From the NCBI GenBank assembly GCA_003427395.1, contig BFEA01000076.1:88438-126686 (forward strand): a DNA stretch of 38,249 nucleotides, written 5' to 3'. Position numbers and translations under genes: made by a program. The notes beneath the pieces are model-generated. The model was given only the letters and a program-made list of their open reading frames with translations. It did not search any database and had not been told where the DNA came from. This document shows positions 20,330-29,432 of this stretch, one piece after another (position 1 is the stretch's first letter; every line of letters begins with the position of its first letter). This DNA comes from Chara braunii. Its lineage: Eukaryota > Streptophyta > Charophyceae > Charales > Characeae.

Positions 20330-21425
20330 GGGGTGACTCATTCCTGGGGAAGGTGATTCTTCCTCAAGGAAGTGAGTGAGCGTGTATAGTTGTCCTCAGT
20401 GGAAGTGCATTCTTGAATTGTTATCCCCTCATGGAGGCTTAAGGAAGCAGTTATCCGTCTCAAGAATGATAGTGAGACTCACGCCGGAATTATATTCCTG
20501 GTCCATTAGTGGGGTGTTGTTACCTTTCCTATGATAGGAGAGTAATTACATTCTCCGTTGAGAGAAGAGGAAGGGGCTTGTTACCTTACCGAAACTGTGA
20601 TGGCCAAGTGGAACAACTATTGATTAGTGAGAGCGGTTCTGGAGTAGTGACCTAGGCTCGTCTTGCATTAAGCAGGGCCACCATATTTGTAAGGGCGCGA
20701 ATTCGTTGTTCGTTGCCTTGATAGGTATGAAAGGGGTTGTCCATCTGACCATGATAGGGTCGGTGAGGTGCAAGCGCTTGAATCAGAGAGGGTTGCGGTG
20801 AGGCTTGATCTTTAGAGCGGGGCTAAGGAGTTAAGATGTTATCTTATGAGGAGTACACCGCCCTTCTGTAATGTATGCTTCGCTTAAGAGTTGAAGGGGT
20901 AAGAATTGTATCATGTTATTTACTCATTGCTAGCCTTATTTTTGCCTTATAGAATATGGAATATGTTGTTGAGGTTTATCTTGTTATATGACTGGCAGTA
21001 GAGTTGGCTTTATGTTGGTTATTTCTGAAGCATATGTGTTTTTCAGCTACAAGCCTACAACCCTAGTAAATAATTGGTATATGTTATTTATCACAGGTTG
21101 TACTGCATTTTGGATTCATGTTTGGACTCTGGAGTGTCCACCTATATGGCATATGTATATTGTGTCCTTTTTGGATAATAGAATTGATAAGTGGTTAATG
21201 TCTGAGTTATGATTTGAGCGATTTATCAGTGAATACTTGTGATTTATTCTAAGTGGATATTTGCTTAAAAGCCTCTCTTCGATATCGTCGTTATTCCGAA
21301 TAGATTCTTATATGCGCTTTCATGATGAGAACGGCATAATTTAGTAGGGATATATTTTGCATTAGATTTAGTTACGTAACTTCCTTCGAGCCTCGACCCT
21401 AACGTCGCTCGTTGTTGTTCAACAG
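20330..21425 (+). other. Non-coding region rich in short hairpins, upstream of gag
   Basis: No recognisable gene. Inverted repeats seen: CTTCC/GGAAG (20359-20372), CATTCTTGA (20408-20416) with TCAAGAATG (20460-20468), CCTC/GAGG (20427-20437), CCTA/TAGG (20528-20538), GGAGA/TCTCC (20537-20556) and TAAGAT/ATCTTA around GTT (20832-20846). It may be the leader of the gag-bearing element downstream. Confidence 0.5.
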
Positions 21426-22464
21426 GTGATGGGGTCGAGGGAGCTCGAGATGGAAGGTTCTCAAGGGAAGATTGGGGTCGAGGTGCTCGCCTTTCTACCG
21501 AGTCTGCGAGATTGGGAGCGAGACAACCTACCCAAGGTTGAGATCGACTTCTTCAAGGGCTATTATGTTTCTAACTTCCTTGACAAGTTCGGACAGATAG
21601 CGTCTCACTGCGAGTGGAATGAGGAGCAGATGTTAAAGGAGGTCATAAAGTATATCCATGTAGGCTTGAAGGAGGAAGTCAGTGGGTTGGTTAGAAGAGC
21701 GGGGTCATCATGGAGGAACACTTGACCAAAGACGATCTTGAGAAGATAGATCGATATAATTATGTGTCAGTAGGGTACTTCCTGATGGAATGTGAGCGTG
21801 CTTCCCGCAAGGTCTGGGCATTGTCTGAATATGACAAGTGTTTTGTCGTCCTTATGAACTTTACGGATGCAGAGCAACGGGATTTGATCTGTGGAACAGA
21901 AGGGAGGCTTATATGGGACAAAATACGAGAGAATTTTGTAGAAGGCGACTTTGATCAACACCTTTGTCATACTCTGCGGGAAGCAAGGAAAAAAAAAGAG
22001 ACGTTGGATTATGAGAAGAATGGGCATGGCAAAAGGCCAAGTGACCTTGCAGCAGGCACGTCTGACTGTATGAGAGGAGGATTTCAGAAGAGCGCTATGG
22101 TCGTCAAACGAAATCATGGATGGAACAAAGAGAAGAAAAGAGAGTCGTGTGTTGAGAGAAAAGAGGTGCACGTTAGAGTGAGGAATGTTGCAACTCATAC
22201 CTATGAGAGGACGTTTGACGGTCCAAACAAGAAGGGAACAGAGGAGTGAAGGGTTCAGGTAGAAGTTGGTATAGCCCTACCTTCCACTGCATCTGATCCT
22301 AATAAGGAGTGTGATGGCAAGGGAACATCGTCGGTTGTAAGTCGGACACGACGACGGAATAGCCGAGGGCGAGAACGATGAGCAAAGATAGTATGTGCTT
22401 GTTGTGGGAAAACTGAACATATCCCTCGCACATGTAAGATAGTAAAGGAAGGAAATAAGGGATG
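21426..22464 (+). pseudogene. Gag-like gene with CCHC knuckle, no pol attached
   Basis: The first part (21426-21725) lies in one frame. A shift near 21710 moves the rest to another frame open to 22249, then continuing past TGA at 22247-22249 and 22378-22380 (both plausible CGA decay) to TGA at 22462. It is charged and helical, with an RRRNSRGRER basic patch before a CCHC knuckle at 22394-22435: C-A-C-C-G-K-T-E-H-I-P-R-T-C. That layout (helical capsid, basic patch, knuckle) fits Gag of an LTR retrotransposon. It does not resemble Gag of element A by eye. No protease or RT could be found in the next 8 kb, so the parent element was non-autonomous or lost pol. Confidence 0.65.
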
Positions 22465-23080
22465 AGGCCGGTTGCCTGAGTCGACGAGTTTTTATGAGAC
22501 ATAAGTTTCATCTAATATATGTTTTTGATTTCGAGGGTAGGTCAATACTTTTTGAGGTTGTGCATACGCTCTGGGTTTGACTATCCACTCTCTAAGTTGA
22601 CTTTAGAGGTCTTGTAAGATTCGAATGTCAGTACGCTGATGTCCTTCCACCTCGGCGAGAACGCTTGGGATTATTTTGTGTATATCAGTCTTTTACGACT
22701 TATAGGGTATGTTATACAAGGTTTTTTGTTTCCTATTGGGACCTTAATTTGTGATGATTTGAGGCTTGTTGGGATGTGAGACTCGAGATAATCTGATTCT
22801 CTTCTGAGAACCATTTCGGTATGGGTTTGATTCCCCCAGATTGCAGGATCGTGCGGATTTTGGTTGTCATTAGCATTCTCACCATTGTGGTCTTATGGGT
22901 CTTTCTGTGTTTTGTTTGAATTAATATAATAAAGAGTGTGTGAACCAAAGGGGGTTCGATAAAGTGAAGAAAGCGTGATTATCAGGGAAAGATTTATAGG
23001 AGACTTGAAGAGTCCAGAAAATTATATAGAGAGAGAGGTTATGCTTGAAGGCGGCCTAAGTGGTTATTGGTTTCATCTGG
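22465..23080 (+). other. No supportable gene
   Basis: In the frame following the gag-like gene a few residues can be read before stops crowd in; nothing resembling protease or RT was seen. Composition is T-rich. It leads into the tandem hairpin units at 23081. Confidence 0.4.
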
Positions 23081-23261
23081 ACTCATCTTCAAGTGAAAGA
23101 TATTTTAAGGATTATATGGATAGTCCATCCATGAGTGGGAGGATGGCTGAAGGATTTTTATGGTTGATTCTCCTTCAAGTGGGAAGGGGTCTTAATAAAT
23201 CTTATGGAATGCTCATCCTGGAGTGGGAGGATGGCTTGAGAATATATATTTTTTATGGAGT
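23081..23261 (+). repeat. Four about 45-bp tandem units, each a hairpin with AGTGGGA-type loop
   Basis: Units start near 23081, 23125, 23170 and 23214. Each has a hairpin: ATCTT/AAGAT (23085-23101, loop CAAGTGA), CCATCC/GGATGG (23125-23146, loop ATGAGTGGGA), CTCCTT/AAGGGG (23170-23189, loop CAAGTGGG, one G.T pair) and CATCC/GGATG (23214-23233, loop TGGAGTGGGA). Each is followed by an A/T-rich piece ending in ATGG(A/T). The loop is conserved; the arms differ but stay paired. Confidence 0.75.
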
Positions 23262-24560
23262 AAGAGTTTTATCCTCGGCCAAATCGGCAACTCCACTCTG
23301 TTGGTTCTCAGCTGCCGGTAAGGGTGTCATCTGCGGCAGGGAAACCTGTCAAGTTCTGGGAGCCCTTGCTTGGTCTGTGGTTGTGAGGCACAATTGGTTT
23401 TGTGTGTGGCAGAGGGTAAGGAAAGAACCGTTCAAATCGGCATCCCCGCTTGCGTAGTCATGTAATAGCTGATGAAGGCCACACAGGCAATAAGGAAGCC
23501 TGCTGTGAGGCTGCTGGTTCTAAGCCCTTCATTTAACTTATTATGGGCCACAAGCGGTCTAGTCTTTGACGGTGACTTCCATGATTAAGACTCCTTGAGA
23601 GATTTAAGTTTTGACTAAATGCTGGTGGGAGTGTCGTCAACGGCAAGGAAAACCCACCTAATTTTGGGACCCTCCAATCGGCTAAGTTTTTGGTTGAAAG
23701 TAGCGTGTCAACGAGTGTGTAATTTTAAGCAGTTAAAGCGTGAGTTTTATTTTGGGAAGAAGATTGTGAGAGTTTGCTCACTAAGCGAAGCTTATGGGTG
23801 AGATTGACAAAACGTGCGATGAAAGCGAAAAACCCTACTCATAAAAGTAGGATTTATGGGCAAAAAGGATGATTTTCTTTTATTTTGAAAGACTTAGTAA
23901 ATACCCCCATCCATTCGTTTGATGAATCGCTAAAATGAGTGGCTTTTGCATAACAGTAATGACTTGTGGGATTGGGCTTAGCGGGGCCCTACCCATAAGG
24001 TGCATTTATGGCATGTGTGATGAGGTCAAACACCCTAATCTTCTAGTTAGCTGAGAGATTGAGGTGTCTGATTAATCCCTGCAGTGGGGTGTTCTTTTGA
24101 GAAAGAGTTTGAAAAAGAGTGTATAGATCAGTTGAGTTTGAATAATTGATGTGTGAAATGAAAAGAGTCTAAATAAAGATTGAGATCCTGAAATTTGACC
24201 CACCACTGAGTCTGAGTTTTAGCTAGTGGTAAGGTGACCAGGGTGCCCGACGCGACAAAATATCGTTCAAAAAGATCGGGGGTTGTGTAATCCTAAGTTT
24301 GATCGTTGGAGGATTCCCTGTCTATGGTTGTAATGGGTGGAAAGTGGTTTTATCCACTATGTTAAATTAAAGGTCGAAGCGTATCTGTGCTTAGCCGATT
24401 ATTTGGCTATTGTAGATTTCTATTTTTTATCTGGAATTAAATGATATTTTTTTACCGATGATTTTGTTCACTTTAAATCAAGGCTTGGAGAGGATACAAC
24501 TAGATGACCGTTCTGCCGAAGTTAAGAACTCGAGCAGGTTATCATATACTTTTTTTGAAA
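23262..24560 (+). other. Non-coding, hairpin-rich stretch
   Basis: No gene supported. Paired arms seen: CACACAGGC (23480-23488) with GCCTGcTGTG (23498-23507, one bulged C); CTCAC-TAAGC / GCTTA-tgg-GTGAG (23777-23802); CCTAC/GTAGG (23834-23851); CCATAA/TTATGG (23993-24011); AGTGG/CCACT around TTTTAT (24343-24358). The words TTATGG and CCATAAG recur in loops and arms through the region. Confidence 0.5.
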
Positions 24561-24589
24561 ACTAAGTTTTAATGGTACTTGGTTTAGGC

Positions 24590-24860
24590 ATCCGTTGCGA
24601 CGGGGACATCGCTTAATAGGGTCCGGGCAGGCTGTCGTACCAAATACCCTTACAAGGGTATCTGGCGCGTTTTCTGTAAGCCACGCCGGTGCGGCCTCGT
24701 CTGAAGTTGACGGCGCTCTCACGGGTGAGAGTTGTCCTCACCTAGGTGACCAGCTCGCGTGGGATGTCAACGGCAATGCGCGGCCCAACGGTGTGCGGAC
24801 GCCCGGAGCCAGAGGGGGCGCGACGTCACAGTCCGGCGGCAAGGCCCTCCTTCGTCTATC
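24590..24860. other. GC-rich island with short perfect palindromes
   Basis: A sharp GC-rich block between AT-rich flanks. It holds ATACCCTT/AAGGGTAT with a 2-base loop (24644-24661), CTCTCAC/GTGAGAG with a 2-base loop (24716-24731) and the 12-base palindrome TCACCTAGGTGA (24738-24749). No ORF in it resembles a known protein. Confidence 0.55.
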
Positions 24861-25400
24861 ATTTCGTTTTCTCGGTTTGTTTTTGAAATATTTATATTAT
24901 TGTTGTTTTAATTTTTTTGTCGTGGTTGGTGTTGGTTCTGAGACCGCGGCAGAGCTGACGGGTTTTAGTTCAGTTGGCACACGGGTGGAGCCGGGGCCCT
25001 GGCCCTGCCGTTCGATCTAAGATGCGGGAGCGGTGACTGCGGCCCCCACGGTCTGATGTGAGCATCCCTTTGAGACCCGAAGAGGCGAAGTAGGCCTGAG
25101 AGGACTGGGCTTGGGGCACTGTAGTAGAGGCGCGCAACAGTGCCATGCAGATCGCACGTCGGACTCGGGGACAGTGGGCAGGCTCACCACCCACGCTGCA
25201 GACGCCGCTTCGCGCCCTCCTGCTTGTTGCGTCGTCAGAGTCGCCTCGACGGCCAAGTAAAGGTCCTGCGCTTCAGTGTCATCCGAGCTTCGAGGCTGAC
25301 TGATCAACTTCTATGAGCGCTGTCCTGCTACCGGTGTAGGCCAGCGCTCCTTTGCGTTTCCTCGGTTAGCGTAGTGCTTGGCACTTCCAGGGAGACAAGA
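24861..25400. other. No supportable gene
   Basis: An AT-rich patch (24860-24930) is followed by moderately GC-rich sequence. Short ORFs exist on both strands, with no recognisable motif, and overlap one another. Confidence 0.4.
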
Positions 25401-25416
25401 AAAGGGGAGCAGAGGT

Positions 25417-25441
25417 ACCTGGGCGCGTTTCCGCGCCAGGT
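25417..25441. repeat. GC-rich 10-bp hairpin with one bulged G
   Basis: ACCTGgGCGCG and CGCGCCAGGT pair around TTTC. It lies just upstream of the about 170-bp repeats. Confidence 0.75.
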
Positions 25442-25499
25442 GCATTCGCAGGTAAAGAAGAACGTGGTCATGGAGGCAACTGGCTATGGAGAACGAGAA

Positions 25500-26020
25500 A
25501 ACGAACGCGCTCTTTGATTCTTGATAGAATCGAGCGGGAAGAGATAGTAGGCAGGGGTTTTTAGATTAGGCGAGTCAGAATATGACGTTAGTTTTAGTGG
25601 AGAGTCGATAGAAAGGGAGGTTAGAAGAAAAGGGGGTGCGAGGAGATGGCGAAGGTGAAGGAGAAGGGGAATGGAAAGACGTGTAACTCACTCGTTTCTA
25701 GACGAAATCGAGCGAGGGAGGACTCAAAATCGGTGTTTTCGGGGCAGGCGACCCCGATTCCGTGGTCAGAAGACGTAGAAGGTTACTAGATTGGGAGTTA
25801 ATAGGGAGAAACATCACGAGAAGAGATGGCGGATGTGAGGCGGAGACCTCACTCGATTCACAGCGGAATCGATTAAGATGGGATCCAAGCGGGGGTTTTG
25901 GATCATTGCAAGCCCGATGGTAGTGGCGGGTTAGGTAGTTAGGCAGCGGAATCAGAGGGATAGAAGACAAAGGCTGCGCCTGAGGGTGAAGTTGGCAAGC
26001 ATCGATGTATCTGGGCGGAT
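25500..26020 (+). repeat. Three degenerate tandem units of about 165-175 bp, each opening with a GATTC-type hairpin
   Basis: Hairpins open the units: CGCTC-GATTCT / AGAATC-GAGCG (25508-25536, a 3-base TTT bulge on one arm), CTCGTTTC / GAAA-T-CGAG (25691-25712) and TCGATTC / GAATCGA (25853-25872). After each comes a GGGTTTT-like patch and a purine-rich GAAGAGATGGCG-like stretch. Spacing is about 176-183 and 162 bp. Nothing coding was recognised. Confidence 0.65.
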
Positions 26021-26674
26021 TCTGACGGCCGTCGTTCGAGTTTTGCTTATTCTATTGATGGTAGTAGCGAGTGGGTAGTCGCGGGGGTATCGACTTACCT
26101 GTTGGCCAGTGTGTTGCTCACCCTATCGACGGAGTAGCCTCGTCCTGTCTCGCTGCACATACGACTAGACGACAGCGTATACTTCCGTGTCCCCAAGGAA
26201 GATCCATTCGAAGTTTGCGCAGTGGGCGAGTAGCGGTGTGCGGCCACTCGACATAGTTTTGTCCTTGGCTGTGCGCTACTTAACAGTTACTTTCCCCTCT
26301 TCTTGTGACAATAGTGCCATTCATGTTCGCCGAGCTGCTATAGGAGGGTTTTCGGCTCTATCGGAATCAATGTGAACTTGCTCCCGCTTTTCATGTTTTA
26401 GTCGCGCCCACCATTTTTTTTCTTTTCGCGATCTAGTTTTCTTGATTCAAATGAGCCTGGTCGGGTGAGTGGCCAGGTGCATCAACATGTCTAGAGGGTT
26501 AGAGCTGGCCTCGCTGGGGCGCTATCTGCAGGAGGTTATGTCTTTCATCACGATCATGTTGCCCATCAGGGCCTCGACCGTTAAGGTCATTGGAACGGTC
26601 ATCTTGAGATCGAGGTTTTTTGCCTCGTGGGTACAAAAGAAACTGGCCATGTGAACGGCCACACACGCTCTTAG

Positions 26675-26736
<62 letters not shown>

Positions 26737-28140
26737 ATGATGCTGGTGTGTAGAATTGCGTGAACGCTCTTGCGATCTACTGGGGAATTCATCCCCAATT
26801 CGAATAACCGACGGGTTGCTGGGCATTCAGGCGAGCCAACAGACATGAAAAGCATCAGATTATGCAGACGTCTCAAGAGACAGGCTGTACGGGATGGACT
26901 GAAAGTCAAGTCAGTTTGCTAAACTGTGCATTGACCAATATCTGGATTATAGCCTAGTAGCAGATTCACTCCTGATCCTGCGTATACGGTGGGTACTTGG
27001 TTTACGAGGTGGGATCAAGGCAACGAATGGGTGAGTGTTTTTTTTCACGAGGCCGTTTGAGCAGGCGCAGTGCACAAGCCACTTGATACCGGTGTAAGCA
27101 AACGCCATGCGCTGCGGTATACTTAGAATTTACTGGGCAGTTCGGGCTGATGTTGGACACTCCGAAGTTGTTGTTGTAATCTTTGGCAACAGTCTGATAC
27201 ACTCCGCTGCGTAGCTTGATTGTGGCCTGGTCGTGCACTCGTTGAATAACATTATGCCTGCGTTTGGCTTATGCCGAGCATTAGCGTGCTTTGCACTGTA
27301 TGCTGCTGACTATTGTGGCGCGGCATGGTAGCGAGGTACTTCGGTTTTAGTGCGCTACTACAGTACATCGCAGCCGCATGCTGTACGAGGTACACGCGAC
27401 CTATGCTAGTTTCCCCCTACGTTTGACCTCAGTTCAAGTACGGTACACAGGGGAGGATTGTGCCTTTTGACACACAGCCTGTGCTCTGAGTTATGGCCGG
27501 TGCACCCAGAACTGCGGCCTTGAGTAGCTACAGTACTTTGTCAAGTACACAACTATGACGCGTCACTTTTGACTGCAATTGAGGTGTTCAGGCCTTGCAA
27601 GAAAGTTACTGCTACGAGATAAAGGATGGCCAAAGTGTGATTACCTTGTGATTCATCTACATTCCAGGCGTCATTGCTGCTATGTTTTGGCCACCATTGC
27701 GGGGCCCTCAGGCGTATCGAGATTTCAAGGCCCTCTTTAGGGAGTTAAGTCTGTCCCCCTCCTGTATCTCGAGAGTCTCAAACCCCTCATTCTGCCCTTC
27801 TTAATCTCTGTCTAATCCTGGTTACGAGAGGAAGGCGGCAAGCGGGATTGCAACCCGTAGGACCGCAGCAAGGCTCTGTGGGGAGTCTGCCCACCGATTG
27901 CGGGAGCTCTGCCGGAACTCAAGAGGAGTTCTGGATGCAGGGAACCGAGAGGTAAATGTTTCCTCCTCCTTTTTATAAACCCGGTTATAACCCTTACCTA
28001 TATCTCTTGCTATGTTTGACTGAGTATACTGCTTGTATAAAAGGAATGATTGTGCAAGTTGCAGTTTCAATTTTGTTTGTCTGACTGAAAGCAGATTGTG
28101 GGATTGCATCTGGGGGGAAGGATGGGAGGAAGGTAGTATT
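26021..28140. other. No supportable gene; scattered hairpins and microsatellite
   Basis: No ORF resembles a known family. Paired arms include GTGGG/CCCAC (27878-27894), GAACTC/GAGTTC around AAGAG (27915-27931) and the palindrome GGTTATAACC near 27980. A GT/GA microsatellite at 26677-26736 is listed separately. Confidence 0.45.
26677..26736 (+). repeat. (GT)22(GA)8 compound microsatellite
   Basis: Uninterrupted GT dinucleotides at 26677-26720 change directly to GA at 26721-26736. Confidence 0.97.
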
Positions 28141-28166
28141 GCTTGGTTGACTGGGTCAATCCAAGG

Positions 28167-28837
28167 CTGGGCAAGTCTCCATAAGTTTGGGGAGGCCCAG
28201 TGCTATGTTTATTTTTCGATTGCCTGAAGGACCAGACAGGTTCCCATAAGATTGGGTGGTCTGAATGCTCTGACTTGTGAGGGTTGACTGTGATTGACTT
28301 TTTCAGGGGCCAAGCATGTTCCATAAGTTTGAGTGGTTTGGTCGCCTTGTTTACTTTGGGTTTCTTTCAGTTTTTTCCTGCCTTGGTTTTAAGAGAAATG
28401 AACCAGGCTGAGGACAAAGACATGTTCCATAAGTTTGGGTGGTCTTGGTCCGATGCCACGCACATGCTGGAACCAAAAGGCTATAACTTGGCTGTGCTTT
28501 ACTATTATTTTATCTATGAACAGGCTAGTCAGACAGGGTTCCATAGGTTTGGGTGGTCTGACTATAACTTGTCACAACCGAAAAGAGTATTAATGAAGAA
28601 TAAACTTGTGGTACGAAGGGGCAGACTGAATCTTGAGCTAAAGATGTTCGGTTCAGTTATATGCTACCTCAAAAGACTAAGTGTAGATAATTATATAAAG
28701 CTGGGATACTTAAACAGTTCAGGGTGACTAGGGTGGCCTAGTCATATGCTCAAAGAAGAGAAAAGTTGTTGTGCCCTGTGTTTGTGTATACTCAATGATT
28801 GAGCTAGACATGTTCCATAAGTTCGGGTGGTCTAGCT
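28167..28837 (+). repeat. Family of six hairpins with conserved GTTCCATAAGTTTGGGTG core and copy-specific arms
   Basis: A conserved 20-22-base core recurs between different but self-complementary arms. Arms: CTGGGC/GCCCAG (28167-28172, 28195-28200); CAGAC/GTCTG (28233-28237, 28259-28263); GGCCAAG/TTTGGTC with two G.T pairs (28308-28314, 28337-28343); GAC-A-AAGAC/GTCTT-G-GTC (28413-28421, 28442-28450); TAGTCAGAC/GTCTGACTA (28526-28534, 28556-28564); AGCTAGAC/GTCTAGCT (28802-28809, 28830-28837). A seventh site (28724-28745) has paired arms TGACTAGG/CCTAGTCA around GTGG but lacks the core. Between copies the sequence is unrelated. No protein frame explains the pattern. Confidence 0.85.
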
Positions 28838-29130
28838 TTATGCCTTACGTAAGCTGGGTATAAAGGGACAAATCATTGAAAGATCATGAACTATTATTTG
28901 ATAAGGTTGACTTGGGGATGGTGAGAGTACTTACCCTTGTGGTTTGACCTGCATGTGGCTGAGTGAGATTACTACTTAGTTTGAGTTTCAGTTTGATAGG
29001 TAGTTGCTTTAGCTACTCGCCACGTGCTAGAGCTATAGGAGTTAGTTTCAATTCCTGCATTTTCTGAGCTAACTTTTTTTTACTTAGATCAATTCTCGCA
29101 TTTTCTGGGATCATTTGTTATACTTGGCTT
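28838..29130. other. No supportable gene
   Basis: Spacer between two repeat families. It includes the palindrome TTACGTAA near 28845 and T-rich sequence. Confidence 0.4.
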
Positions 29131-29432
29131 TGTAGAAATTTTGGTAAGCTACTTTCTCTACGGGAAGCGCTGCTGAAATTTCTGCAGATCCAAAGAGTTG
29201 TACAAAATTTGACTTCTCAAACTTCAACTTGTCTAATCTTTATATATGGCTTAGTAAAAATCTGGAAAGTCTCCTTTTCTAAAGAGAGTGCTGTCCAAAT
29301 TTTTACTAATTCAGGGAGTTAGACAAAATTTGACTTTGGAAAGTTGAAGATTATTTTTGTTTTCATATTCGGGCTGATATAAATTATGGAAAGACGCTTT
29401 TCCTACGGGAAACGTTGCCGAAATTTTCTTAG
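29131..29432 (+). repeat. Three about 121-bp tandem units with long covarying stems
   Basis: Stem arms: 29131-29144 with 29173-29186 (14 pairs counting G.T); 29251-29265 with 29295-29309 (TTAGTAAAAAT/ATTTTTACTAA perfect, plus TGG/CCA beyond one mismatch); 29374-29389 with 29418-29432 (imperfect). Interiors of 28-29 bases share a CTTTTCCTACGGGAAACG-like inner hairpin. After each stem comes a GTTAGACAAAATTTGAC-like tail. Period 120 and 123 bp. Confidence 0.7.

Noticed and set aside
23081-23261. Tandem hairpins considered as a CRISPR array
   Set aside because: Units are contiguous and degenerate with no unique spacers of constant length, in eukaryotic context with no cas genes. The same applies to 28167-28837.
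25698-25970. 90-residue ORF on the minus strand in the 170-bp repeats
   Set aside because: It overlaps degenerate tandem repeats and shows no domain.
28284-28727. 147-residue ORF crossing the hairpin family
   Set aside because: The hairpins are the conserved feature and occur in different frames; the ORF matches nothing recognisable and is probably chance.
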